A stretch of 64,000 nucleotides of DNA, from positions 62,001-126,000 of the forward strand of contig CACNFY010000002.1 of assembly GCA_902619925.1 (NCBI GenBank), in the 5' to 3' direction. The notes under the pieces are model-generated. The model saw only the letters and a program-made list of their open reading frames with translations. It ran no database searches and had not been told where the DNA came from. Position numbers and translations under genes: made by a program. The number at the start of each line of letters is the position of its first letter. Within the stretch, counting starts at the first letter, position 1. Source of the DNA: an uncultured Pelagibacteraceae bacterium (GTDB lineage Bacteria > Pseudomonadota > Alphaproteobacteria > Pelagibacterales > Pelagibacteraceae). This document shows, piece after piece, positions 1 through 8,749 of the stretch.

Positions 1-1
1 C

Positions 2-760
2 GACACATATGCTTCATATTCAAAAAGAAACGAAAATACCGGTAGATTGGCTATGGGATATGGAATGAGTAGTGCAGCAATAAACATTATTAGACCTTTA
101 AACAATAAAAATTTAATTTTGAATTATGAATCGAGCAAGCAAGATTTTAATAAAAATCATGGAATTAAAAAAGATAGTGTACTAGCTGGTGTATATTTTG
201 AAGATAAGAATAATAACGATGCTTTTATTTTAGCTGGAGCCTCAAGACATAACAGTAAAAGAAATATATTAACTAACACAACAGCAAGTGGAGATTTAGA
301 TCTAATTGATAATTATTCATCTTATGAGTTTCATTTTGGTAATAAATTTGAAAATGATTTAGCGCCAGCACTAGGTATTAATGTATCACATTCTTACACT
401 CCTAAACATTCTGAAAGCCAATTTTATAAATGGGATAAAAAACATGTTACAAACCTCTCTTTAGATCTTAGTGATAATTACAATTTAATTAATAGCGGGA
501 AATCAAAACTTATTTTATCATGGATATTAGATGGTAGAAAAATGTTTTTTGGTAAATCACAAGCATATAGTATTAATGGCAGTGAAGAAAAGTTTTTTCA
601 AAATGATAATCTAACTGAAGAGGCAACTTTATCATTAGGAATAAATTATGAAAAAAAATTGTTAAAATCAGGGAAACTTCTAATTTCTTTTGATGGTCAA
701 CAATCTTCACAAGACGTTACAGCAATTAATGCAAATGTTGCATACGTGCTTCAAATGTAA
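2..760 (+). CDS. C-terminal part of an outer-membrane beta-barrel/autotransporter-like protein (5' truncated by window)
   Basis: The frame is open from base 2, before the first ATG at 47, so this is the 3' end of a gene that starts outside the window. The visible part (about 252 residues) is built from alternating polar/hydrophobic stretches separated by Asn/Asp-rich turns, as in the translocator barrel of autotransporters or a porin-like protein. There are no membrane helices and no catalytic motif. The passenger or N-terminal domain is not visible, so the function is unknown. Its stop codon directly abuts the stop of the convergent beta-propeller autotransporter gene (760/761), and both proteins end in barrel-like sequence. 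The last residues (YVLQM) lack the usual terminal aromatic residue of outer-membrane barrels, which keeps the call tentative. Confidence 0.55.
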   Translation, partial: DTYASYSKRNENTGRLAMGYGMSSAAINIIRPLNNKNLILNYESSKQDFNKNHGIKKDSVLAGVYFEDKNNNDAFILAGASRHNSKRNILTNTTASGDLDLIDNYSSYEFHFGNKFENDLAPALGINVSHSYTPKHSESQFYKWDKKHVTNLSLDLSDNYNLINSGKSKLILSWILDGRKMFFGKSQAYSINGSEEKFFQNDNLTEEATLSLGINYEKKLLKSGKLLISFDGQQSSQDVTAINANVAYVLQM

Positions 761-2899
761 TTAATATTCAGCGTGAATACTTAATTTGGCAAGATAACTA
801 TCAGCAGAATTAAAAAAATTATTTTCTAAATCGAATTTTAAATTAAATCCATTAATTTCCTTAATAATATTAAATGCAGTGTCCATATTGTTATTATTTT
901 TTATACCTAGAGCAAATTTGGTTCCCTCGATAGGAACATAACCAGCCGAAATATAAAAATTGTTACTATAACCTCTTCTATTATAATTTTCTCTTTCAAA
1001 ATTAGCAATCACGGACCAACCTGAGATCGATGTAACATCAAAACCGTAACCTATTCTATAATTATGATCTGTCTCATTATCTATTTTTATAGAATAAATC
1101 TTGGTTGGATTATTTAAATAATATAATTCTGTATCAGAAGAGGGACTTGCATCTAAAATATACTCAAGTCTTCCATTATGATTTATTATTCTATCTTCAT
1201 AATGTTTAATTGTTTTATCGATTAAAACACCAGCCGTCACCAAAGCAGTCAAAACCTCGTGCTTATTAAAAAAGATTAAATCTGTCAGTCCATCATATAG
1301 ACTTGTCTCTTCTTGATAAGATCCAAGTTCAGTATATCCAAAATCTAATCTTAAACTTGGATTAAAATTAAGCTCTTTATTATTAATTCGTTTTCCAATG
1401 TTTAAAGTACCAAAAATCTGTCTTCCATCTCTACTTCCTTTTAAAAGATTGTCATACTGATCTCTTTTTATATCTAAATCTAAATGACTAAATCCTAAAA
1501 TTCCGTCTGTAAAAATATGATTCTCTCTTAATTTTGTTCCATATATTGAAACACTAAATGATTTAGCATGTAATTCAGATCTACCTGACCCTACATTTAT
1601 ATTATCGGCTCCAAATTGAAATACGTATCCATACATTGTATCTTGATTTTTTTTCCTATCAGCTCCTATTGCAACCCCTTTACTATTAAATCTCTTTATC
1701 AACGAGCCTGTTTTTTCATGGGTTTTTGCATAATTTATCCTTCCCTCACTCCATTGATGCCAGTCGTCTTCAGACTTGGGTTTTTTGTATTTTTTATTTG
1801 ATTTTATAGCGTCTACTAATTTTGAAAGACGTTGGTCAGAAAAGCTAATCTCGGCTTGCAAATTATTCAGATTGTCATAATTTTTGTGACGTCTTAACCA
1901 CTCAATTCTATGCATAATAGGAAGAGTATTATGTCTTATCATTTTCTTCGACAATTCTACTTGAGCCTCAATTATTGCAACAGTTTCATTATCAGTTAAT
2001 GGATTTTCACAATTTATTGTTGTTGCGCATGCAGCAGTATATTCTATAACTCTATTTAGGCCATCACTTTTATCATCTGTAATATATAGTCTTGTAAAGT
2101 TTGCGACAAATATAAAACCTCTCATATCTTCATGTGTGGTACCACCCAGGGTATATGTAGTAAAAGTAGATGATATCGTACTAATGTCCCAGGCAGTACT
2201 TAGGGTGTACTTATTCATATTATTATTTTCATTACCACCTATGTAAAGCTCTGTACCAGTTGAATTAAACTGAACATTTCTCATGCTATTGTCTGCACTT
2301 GCAAGTGAAGCCGATGTTTTACCAACTGTTACATTAGATGTTGTTATATCCCAAGGAGTTGCAAGTTCGTACTCTTTTAACTTATCATTATTGCTGCCAG
2401 AAACATACATTCTCGTTCCATCAGGTTTAAAAGTTATAGTTCTTAATTGGCTTTCACTTGTAACGTTATACTTTGCACTAAAACTTATTGTTGATGTATC
2501 CCAAGGTGTAGAAAGATCGAACTGATAAACTAAGGTACCCGTATTTGCGATTAAAAACAAACGAGTGCCATCAGGTTTAAATTCAATTGCATGAGGTAAA
2601 AAATCTAAATTAGTACCAACCTCCTCTTCTACTCTTGTATTTGAAACTTCTTGTGCTGTGCTGATATCAAACGGTGTACTTAAACTAAATTGAATAATAT
2701 TAGCCGCACGTCCAATAGCATTATCTGTAGTACCATTACGCTCAGTGACGTACATTATTGTTCCATCTGGTTTAAAATTTATACCCCTTATTTGGGTTGT
2801 ATTAGTTGATACGTCTAATTCTTGATTAAAAGTTAAAAATGCGTACGCACTTGTTGTGATTACAAAATTAAATATTATTGCTAGTATTATTCTTTTCAT
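761..2899 (-). CDS. Secreted beta-propeller protein with C-terminal autotransporter barrel
   Basis: 712 residues. The N-terminus (MKRIILAIIFNF...SAYA) is a Sec signal peptide. Residues about 25-290 contain at least five repeats of roughly 50-55 residues with the pattern F-K-P-D-G-T-x-x-Y/F-V, each followed by LSTPWDISTI-like sequence (examples: FKPDGTIMYV, FKPDGTRLFL, FKPDGTRMYV). This is typical of a surface beta-propeller. A linker around residues 300-400 leads into a long C-terminal region with alternating beta-strand character ending in HAEY. It fits an autotransporter translocation domain with a terminal aromatic residue. The likely role is a surface-displayed propeller, perhaps an adhesin or binding protein; no active site is evident. 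It lies 5 bp downstream of the prepilin peptidase gene on the same strand, so the two may be cotranscribed. The repeats are also near-identical in DNA and could recombine. Confidence 0.7.
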   Translation of the reverse strand: MKRIILAIIFNFVITTSAYAFLTFNQELDVSTNTTQIRGINFKPDGTIMYVTERNGTTDNAIGRAANIIQFSLSTPFDISTAQEVSNTRVEEEVGTNLDFLPHAIEFKPDGTRLFLIANTGTLVYQFDLSTPWDTSTISFSAKYNVTSESQLRTITFKPDGTRMYVSGSNNDKLKEYELATPWDITTSNVTVGKTSASLASADNSMRNVQFNSTGTELYIGGNENNNMNKYTLSTAWDISTISSTFTTYTLGGTTHEDMRGFIFVANFTRLYITDDKSDGLNRVIEYTAACATTINCENPLTDNETVAIIEAQVELSKKMIRHNTLPIMHRIEWLRRHKNYDNLNNLQAEISFSDQRLSKLVDAIKSNKKYKKPKSEDDWHQWSEGRINYAKTHEKTGSLIKRFNSKGVAIGADRKKNQDTMYGYVFQFGADNINVGSGRSELHAKSFSVSIYGTKLRENHIFTDGILGFSHLDLDIKRDQYDNLLKGSRDGRQIFGTLNIGKRINNKELNFNPSLRLDFGYTELGSYQEETSLYDGLTDLIFFNKHEVLTALVTAGVLIDKTIKHYEDRIINHNGRLEYILDASPSSDTELYYLNNPTKIYSIKIDNETDHNYRIGYGFDVTSISGWSVIANFERENYNRRGYSNNFYISAGYVPIEGTKFALGIKNNNNMDTAFNIIKEINGFNLKFDLENNFFNSADSYLAKLSIHAEY

Positions 2900-2904
2900 A
2901 ATAA

Positions 2905-3654
2905 TTAAACTACAGGTCTTATTAAAATATATAGTGTTATACCAAGAATAATATATGGACCAAATGGTATTTGAGAAGACAAATTCTTAGATTTATTGAT
3001 TAATGATGGCAAAGATAGTCCTAAAGCTATTATTGATGATAAAAACAACACAAAAGGAATAGAATACCATCCAAACCAAAATCCAATCGCAGATAAAAGT
3101 TTTGCGTCACCCAAACCCATACCTTCTTTATTTCTAATTTTTTTATATGTAAAAATAATTAACCATATGACTAAATATCCAATTATACCTCCAGCTAATG
3201 AACTAATATAATTCGGAAATAAAGAGTTATTTAAGTTAGGATCGAATGATTTTATAAAACCAATAAACATTAATGGGTATGTTAATGTATTTGGAATAAT
3301 AAAATGTTTTAAATCAATAAAAAATATAATAACAAAAAAAATACTTAGTATTATTAGTAATAATGAGGTGATGCTAATTCCATAAAAATAATATATAATA
3401 GTAAATGAAATTGCAGTTATTAGTTCTACAATAAAATACTGAAAACTAATCTTGTAGTCACAATTTCTGCACTTTCTTTTTAATAATAAAAAGGAGATTA
3501 AAGGAATATTATCGAACCATTTAATTGTTTTTTGGCAACCGGGGCAAAAAGATCGAGTAAAAATAACACTTTTATCTGCAGGTATGCGATGAATACAGAC
3601 ATTAGAAAAACTACCCCATATACAGCCTAATACGAAAAAGATAATAAAAAACAC
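2905..3654 (-). CDS. pilD: Type IV prepilin peptidase (A24 family)
   Basis: 249-residue polytopic inner-membrane aspartyl protease that cleaves the leader of type IV prepilins and can N-methylate the new N-terminus. The N-terminal cytoplasmic domain carries the two zinc-ligand pairs CPGC and CRNC typical of full-length bifunctional PilD/GspO. The two catalytic Asp motifs are visible as FFIDLKHFIIPN and GMGLGDAKLL, followed by several hydrophobic helices. Length is normal for the family. Two prepilins with matching FTLIE cleavage sites lie in this window at 14652 and 15164, so substrate and enzyme are both present. It is divergent from the GAF-PP2C phosphatase gene with only about 15 bp (or about 160 bp, depending on that start) between them. 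Confidence 0.93.
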   Translation of the reverse strand: MFFIIFFVLGCIWGSFSNVCIHRIPADKSVIFTRSFCPGCQKTIKWFDNIPLISFLLLKRKCRNCDYKISFQYFIVELITAISFTIIYYFYGISITSLLLIILSIFFVIIFFIDLKHFIIPNTLTYPLMFIGFIKSFDPNLNNSLFPNYISSLAGGIIGYLVIWLIIFTYKKIRNKEGMGLGDAKLLSAIGFWFGWYSIPFVLFLSSIIALGLSLPSLINKSKNLSSQIPFGPYIILGITLYILIRPVV

Positions 3655-3669
3655 TAATCAAATTTTAAA

Positions 3670-5100
3670 TTGGGAGGCAATATTAACAATTCCGTCAATA
3701 CAGTATTGAATAAGCACCACAGCGTCTTGCAGGTGAATATAAAGACCCGGAGTATTAATTATGATTTCCATAATGACTCAAATTATCAAAAAAAAAGTAT
3801 AATTCCAAATACAAAAATGTTTTTTAAATCACAAAAAAATGAGCCAAACAAAGAAAATATAGCTTTAAATGAGGATTTGGCAATAATTACAAAAATGAAT
3901 CAAGAGTTTGCGACTTCTCTTGATTTAAAAGAAACTTTACAGACTGCTTTAGAAGTAATTATTAAAAGAATAGATGCACAAGCTGCAAATATTTTTCTAA
4001 TTGACGATAAAAAGAAAGTTTTCCAATGTATAGCATCAAAATATCAATCATATTTAGATGAGTATGAAATACCATTGACTCAAGGCGTTATGGGTAAAGC
4101 TGTTTTGCAAAAAAAGTGTATCAGAGTTGGTAATGTTAGAAAAGACGTACGAGAAATTGCAGAATTCTATTTTGATTTAGATAATAAAACTAATTTTACC
4201 ACTTATTCAGTTCTGTGTTCACCTCTAATAGCTTCAAATGAGTGTATCGGAGTAATTCATTGTCTAAATAAAAAAAGTAATTCAAAATTATTTGAAGAAG
4301 GTGACAGAAAATTATTAGAAACTTTGTCAGCACCCGCAGCTTTAGCTATCAGAAATGCTAAAATGGCAAAAGAATTAATTGACAAGAATAGAATTCAAAA
4401 AGAAATAGAAATTGTAGGTGAAATACAAAAAACTTTATTATCAAAAAATATAAAAGAAAATTTTCCAATAGCCGGAATAAATATTCCTGCAAAAATTGTA
4501 TCTGGTGACTTTTATAATTTTTCAGATCTTGGTGATGGTAAATTTGGTTTTGGTGTTGCTGATGTTTCGGGTAAAGGAATCAAGTCATCTTTGTTAATGT
4601 CAAAAGCATCTAGTTTGTATAGATGTCTTAGTAAAACAATTTATTCCGCTGCGGGATTACTAGAACTTTTAAATAAAGAAATTTGCGAGACAACTTCTCG
4701 TGGGATGTTTGTAACTATGCTTATTGGAATATACGATAGTAAAAAAAAAGAATTACTTTTATCAAATGCTGGTCATGAACCACCTTTAATCTATTTTAGC
4801 AACGGAAAATTTGAAAATCATACAGAAGCTGGACCTCCTTTAGGCATAATGTCTAAAATAAAGTACAAAGAAACAAAAATTAATTTTTCAAATTGTTCGA
4901 TGTATGTATTTACTGATGGCATTACAGAAATAAAAGACCCAAACGGTCAAATGTTAGGGGCAGATGGGTTTCAAAATTATGTTATTAAACATAAAGACAA
5001 GATAATTCATGAAAGATTGCAAATAATTGTTGAAGACATAATAAAATCTGGAAAAATTCAAAAAGATGACTTAACAATCTTAGTTGTTGACGGAAAATAG
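3670..5100 (+). CDS. GAF-domain PP2C/SpoIIE-type serine phosphatase (RsbU-like)
   Basis: 476 residues from the TTG at 3670. An in-frame ATG at 3817 (TKMFFKSQ) would give 427 residues and loses no recognisable domain, so the start is uncertain. Residues about 80-230 form a GAF sensor domain. Residues about 265-475 form a SpoIIE-type PP2C phosphatase with the metal-binding blocks VSGDFYNF, VADVSGKGIKSSLLMSKAS, NAGHEPPL, FTDGITE and a final DDLTILVV. The protein is soluble. In partner-switching pathways such enzymes dephosphorylate a STAS-domain antagonist; a STAS protein and its RsbW-like kinase are encoded at 14177 and 13761, making them the probable target pair. A second PP2C enzyme with a periplasmic sensor lies at 18737. 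The GAF ligand is unknown. Confidence 0.85.
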   Translation: MGGNINNSVNTVLNKHHSVLQVNIKTRSINYDFHNDSNYQKKSIIPNTKMFFKSQKNEPNKENIALNEDLAIITKMNQEFATSLDLKETLQTALEVIIKRIDAQAANIFLIDDKKKVFQCIASKYQSYLDEYEIPLTQGVMGKAVLQKKCIRVGNVRKDVREIAEFYFDLDNKTNFTTYSVLCSPLIASNECIGVIHCLNKKSNSKLFEEGDRKLLETLSAPAALAIRNAKMAKELIDKNRIQKEIEIVGEIQKTLLSKNIKENFPIAGINIPAKIVSGDFYNFSDLGDGKFGFGVADVSGKGIKSSLLMSKASSLYRCLSKTIYSAAGLLELLNKEICETTSRGMFVTMLIGIYDSKKKELLLSNAGHEPPLIYFSNGKFENHTEAGPPLGIMSKIKYKETKINFSNCSMYVFTDGITEIKDPNGQMLGADGFQNYVIKHKDKIIHERLQIIVEDIIKSGKIQKDDLTILVVDGK

Positions 5101-5594
5101 TGAGGAATTTCAAATAATTTTGAATATTCTCTTAAAAATAGAAAAAAAAGATCAATTTACGGTTGTATAATTGCAATTATAATTTCATAAAAATAATTTA
5201 TTAAATATAAATGATTTCTAAAATAAAAAAACTTTATAAAAATTTTAATATCTTTAGATTCTAACACAAAAAAAATAGCTCTAACACAAAAATATTAAAA
5301 AAAATTAAAAACTCAAAAAAGCTTGATTTTATTGGAATTTATAATTTTTTGAATTTTATATTAACTCTAACACAATAGGTAAATTTCTTTTGTGTTAGAG
5401 TTATCTTAATTAAGAAAAATTATTAAAATATTTTCATTTTTTCCTACTATGTAAAAAAAATAGCTATTTTGCTTAGTTTTTAACATAATTATATTTTTTT
5501 TCTCGTTTTAGTAAATATTATGTTGGACAATTTTGAATATTGTGTTAGAGTTTTATAAAAATTGTGTTAGAGAAATTAAAATTTTGGAAAAAAA
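5101..5594. other. 494-bp non-coding region upstream of the pilus operon
   Basis: The only gap longer than 300 bp in the window. It is extremely AT-rich and has no credible ORF on either strand. It lies between the GAF-PP2C phosphatase stop and the ATG of the PilM-PilN fusion gene, which has a GGAAAA ribosome-binding-like stretch. The first 155 bp show nothing recognisable. The rest contains six copies of an 11-bp motif, listed separately. This is the natural place for the promoter and operators of the pilus operon, but I cannot assign -35/-10 boxes with confidence in such AT-rich sequence. Confidence 0.7.
5259..5572. repeat. Six-copy 11-bp motif TTGTGTTAGAG / CTCTAACACAA, two direct pairs around an inverted pair
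   Basis: Forward copies CTCTAACACAA lie at 5259-5269 (first base T), 5279-5289 and 5365-5375. Reverse-complement copies TTGTGTTAGAG lie at 5390-5400, 5540-5550 and 5562-5572. The outer copies are direct pairs spaced 20 and 22 bp start to start, about two helical turns. The central pair is inverted and extends to a 14-bp perfect stem (5362-5375 with 5390-5403) around a 14-nt loop. All copies sit in the gap before the type IV pilus operon; the nearest lies 22 bp before its ATG. Periodic spacing and conserved sequence in an otherwise drifting AT-rich spacer suggest binding sites for a regulator. The central palindrome could also form an RNA hairpin. Confidence 0.85.
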
Positions 5595-8060
5595 ATGGAC
5601 GATAAGGAAAAAGAAAAATTTGGAGTCATAATTGATAAAGAGAAGCAACCTGAGAGCGATCAACCAAAGGTTGATGAAAGTGTTCCTCGAGATCAAAATT
5701 TAACCTCAGGTAGTGAAGAATCTGAGGTCTTAGACGCAGAGAAGCCTGAAAACGAGAATTATCAGGAAAATATTAACGAAAAAGAAGAGATCAAAGTTGA
5801 AAACATAACAAATGAAAATATTTCAGTTTCTACAAAAGAAACTAATGATGAAAATTTAAATAATTTAAGCGAAGAAGATGATAAAAATAAAAATATCGAA
5901 AACATCACACATGAAGAAAAAAAAGATCATCAAGTCATTCATAAAAAAGATGGAAGATTACATATTTATGTTAGACAAGATAAGTATAAGGGAGAATTAA
6001 AATCAAAAAATTGGGTTGGAAGAATTTATTTAGATGGTAAACAAAAAATTTTCTCTTCAGGTACTCCAAATTTAGACGATGCTATTCCTATTTTAGAAAA
6101 GTGGTTTGACGATTTACACGCGCAAAAAGAAAAAGAAAAAAATAATAAAATTCAAAGTGATATCAAGGAAGAAATTAATATAGAAAAAAAACAAGAGGAA
6201 CAAAATAAAGAAACAACTCCTCCTTATGTAGACACAACATCGGTATCAACTTTAAATAATGAAAATTTAAAAGAAAATTTAGAGATTAATTCTCAAATTA
6301 ATCAAAAAAATTTAAATGAAGAAAAAAAATCAAATGTTGTAACAAGTTTGATAGACAAAATAAAAAATGTTAAAATAAAAAAACCTGAATTTGTTAAAAA
6401 AGACTCTGTTAAAATATCAGGTGGTAAATCAATAACAAATATTAAAAATAAACTTGGAGGTTTTTTCAAATCTAAAATTGGAAAATCATCTGTGCAAGGT
6501 GAAGAAATAGTTGGTGTCGAACTTACAAACAAAGAAATTAGACTTGCTCAAATTACATCAAACAAAGCTAATCAATGGATACTTGAAAAATTTTATATTC
6601 ATAAAGTTGATTTACCTGAAGATGCATCTGTTTTAGATAATGCTGATAAGATGGGTGAAGAATTATCTCTTGCAATACAAAAATCAAAAATCACAACACC
6701 TAATGCCGCGATTGCAATACCTGTTACTAGTGCAATAATTAGGGTCGTCACTGCACCGTTGATGAAAGATGAGGAATTACAAAAAGCAATAGACACTAAT
6801 TCTCTTTGGGAAAATTTAGTTCAATTGACTGATAATTTAGATGATTATTCAATATTTCATCAAGTGATAAATAAAAATGATAAAGAGAATACAATGGATA
6901 TTTTATTTGTTGCTTCGAAATTGGCAGATATAAATAATTATACATCAATTATAAAGAGGAGTAATTTAAACCCAGTTATAATTGATGTTAAATGTTTTGC
7001 ACTTAAATCGGCGGTTGACCAAATAAATCAAATTTCAAAAAATGCAGAAGATGCAAATTTGACTGCAGTATTAGAATTTGGATTAGATGAAAATTATTTA
7101 ATGATTTTGTATGAAAATAATCCAATAATCACAGACATTTTTATAAGAAATCAGGATAGGGATATTTTACAAAATTCTCAAAATCAAGAGGAAAAAGAAG
7201 CACTTGTAAGAAGATTTATAACTCAAGTAAAACAAGCTGTTCAAGATTTTGAAACAAAATACGAAAAAAGAATAAGAAACATTAAAGTTGTTTCTGATTT
7301 AAACAATGTTGATGATTATCTATCAACATTTAGAAAAAGTATGGTTAATGTAGGTTTCAACTTATTTGATCCAATTGATGGTCTACAAATCCCCCAACAA
7401 AACACCGAGGCAACAAATTTACAGAATAGATCTTATCTAGCTACAGTAATAGGATTAGCTTTTAGAAAATTAGATGTATTCGGTTATTATAAATTTGTAA
7501 CTGCAGTTAAAAATATAAATCTTCTTCCTGATAGAGCAGGAATGATTAAACAAAAAAAAATGAAAGCATTTTCTAAATTTGCTTTTAAAGGTGTAGCGGG
7601 TGCTGTTATTGCAATTTATACCTTATTGTTTGGTTTATCTTTTTGGCAAATTTATTCTTACAATGCAAAATTAAAAGATTATGACAAAATAATTAAAGAA
7701 CATAAAGTAAAAGAAAAACAGAAAAATAAATTTAGTAAAGAGTTGGGTGTTATGACTAAAACATTACAGCTCAGCAAAACTCTTAAATCTAATAAAAGTT
7801 TAAGTTACAGATATTTAGCACAAATTGCTATGAGCGTTCCTAAAAGAGTAAAATTCAATTCAATACAATATGACGGAAAAAAATCAATCATACTTAAAGG
7901 ATCTGCAGCAACTGATCAAGATATTTTAAAATTAATAAATAATTTAAATACTCAAAAACTAGTTAATCAAGCTTCTCTTGGTTCAATGAGTTTACCTAAA
8001 TCAAAAGCTGGTGCTAACAGTAAAAAAGGATTTCAAATTTTAGTAAAGGTTAAAGGATAA
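5595..8060 (+). CDS. PilM-PilN fusion (MshI-like) type IV pilus assembly protein with extra N-terminal module
   Basis: 821 residues. Residues 1-115 and about 176-290 are acidic/charged, low-complexity and probably disordered. Between them, at about 116-175, lies a compact module (RLHIYVRQD...WVGRIYLDGKQKIF...DDAIPILEKWFDDL) whose three short strands plus helix recall AP2/integrase-arm folds. Residues about 303-610 fit the actin-like PilM ATPase fold. Residue 640 onward is PilN-like, with INLLPDR just before a membrane helix at about 664-686 and a periplasmic alpha/beta tail. PilM-PilN fusions are known as MshI in MSHA-type systems. The expected role is the inner-membrane alignment platform linking cytoplasmic motor and periplasmic PilO/PilP. 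First gene of the operon. The N-terminal extension is unusual for this family. Confidence 0.8.
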   Translation: MDDKEKEKFGVIIDKEKQPESDQPKVDESVPRDQNLTSGSEESEVLDAEKPENENYQENINEKEEIKVENITNENISVSTKETNDENLNNLSEEDDKNKNIENITHEEKKDHQVIHKKDGRLHIYVRQDKYKGELKSKNWVGRIYLDGKQKIFSSGTPNLDDAIPILEKWFDDLHAQKEKEKNNKIQSDIKEEINIEKKQEEQNKETTPPYVDTTSVSTLNNENLKENLEINSQINQKNLNEEKKSNVVTSLIDKIKNVKIKKPEFVKKDSVKISGGKSITNIKNKLGGFFKSKIGKSSVQGEEIVGVELTNKEIRLAQITSNKANQWILEKFYIHKVDLPEDASVLDNADKMGEELSLAIQKSKITTPNAAIAIPVTSAIIRVVTAPLMKDEELQKAIDTNSLWENLVQLTDNLDDYSIFHQVINKNDKENTMDILFVASKLADINNYTSIIKRSNLNPVIIDVKCFALKSAVDQINQISKNAEDANLTAVLEFGLDENYLMILYENNPIITDIFIRNQDRDILQNSQNQEEKEALVRRFITQVKQAVQDFETKYEKRIRNIKVVSDLNNVDDYLSTFRKSMVNVGFNLFDPIDGLQIPQQNTEATNLQNRSYLATVIGLAFRKLDVFGYYKFVTAVKNINLLPDRAGMIKQKKMKAFSKFAFKGVAGAVIAIYTLLFGLSFWQIYSYNAKLKDYDKIIKEHKVKEKQKNKFSKELGVMTKTLQLSKTLKSNKSLSYRYLAQIAMSVPKRVKFNSIQYDGKKSIILKGSAATDQDILKLINNLNTQKLVNQASLGSMSLPKSKAGANSKKGFQILVKVKG

Positions 8061-8065
8061 TTTTT

Positions 8066-8749
8066 ATGGATTTAAAAAATATTGATTTTAAGAATATAAA
8101 CCTAGATGAAATAAAATCTAAAATTTTAGCTATTGATAAAAAAATTCTTATAAAAATTGGAATTGGATTTGGCGCAATTATTTTTTTCTTAATAATTTAT
8201 TATGCAATTTTAAATCCGATAGTTGAAAAAAAGAAAGTTCAATTAGAGGACATGAATTTAAAAAAAGATGAAATAGTTAAATTCAATAAAGATATCAAAT
8301 CTATAAAAAAGAAAATAAAAAAAGTTAAGCCTGAATATGAAAATTATTCTACTTTATTTCACTCAAAAGCCGAGGTTGAAGGTCTTTACCAAACATTAAG
8401 TGAGTATGCTTCATTAAATGGATTAGTTATTTCGAGAATTTCAAAAGGAAAACCAACTGCAATCACCAAGTCATCATTAATGAATAAAAAGAAAAAAAAG
8501 AAGAAAAAGAGAAAGAAAAAGAAGAAACAAGACACCAAAAAAAGTATTGCTTATTACAGGATACCAGTAAGCTTTGAAATAAAGGGGAATTTCATTGGAT
8601 ATATCAAGTTTAAAAGACAAGTCTCTTTATCAAAGAAGATGTTAAACTTTGACAAAGAATCAATAAAAGTGCTAAAAGGGAGCACAACTAACGCGATAGT
8701 TGTAAAAGGTATATTAACGATAGTGGGGTTACCAGATGAGTTTTTTTAA
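8066..8749 (+). CDS. PilO/MshJ-like inner-membrane pilus alignment protein
   Basis: 227 residues with a short cytoplasmic N-terminus, one membrane helix (about 31-50), a coiled-coil-like lysine/glutamate stretch and a periplasmic ferredoxin-like domain. This is the PilO/GspM/MshJ layout. PilO pairs with PilN, here the C-terminal part of the preceding gene, to form the inner-membrane ring of the pilus machine. A striking lysine-rich insertion (KKKKKKKKRKKKKK) occupies residues about 139-153 inside the periplasmic domain. The gene is 5 bp downstream of the PilM-PilN gene and overlaps the next gene by 14 bp. Sequence identity alone is too low to name it; position and topology carry the call. Confidence 0.75.
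   Translation: MDLKNIDFKNINLDEIKSKILAIDKKILIKIGIGFGAIIFFLIIYYAILNPIVEKKKVQLEDMNLKKDEIVKFNKDIKSIKKKIKKVKPEYENYSTLFHSKAEVEGLYQTLSEYASLNGLVISRISKGKPTAITKSSLMNKKKKKKKKRKKKKKQDTKKSIAYYRIPVSFEIKGNFIGYIKFKRQVSLSKKMLNFDKESIKVLKGSTTNAIVVKGILTIVGLPDEFF

Noticed and set aside
5259-5572. Integron attC-like sites or an integron cassette array
   Set aside because: TCTAAC/GTTAGA cores recall attC ends, but the 7-mers break the RYYYAAC/GTTRRRY rule, the inverted pair is only 36 bp long, and no cassette ORFs or integrase are present.
5259-5572. CRISPR array
   Set aside because: Repeats are 11 bp, occur in both orientations, and spacing is irregular; no cas genes.
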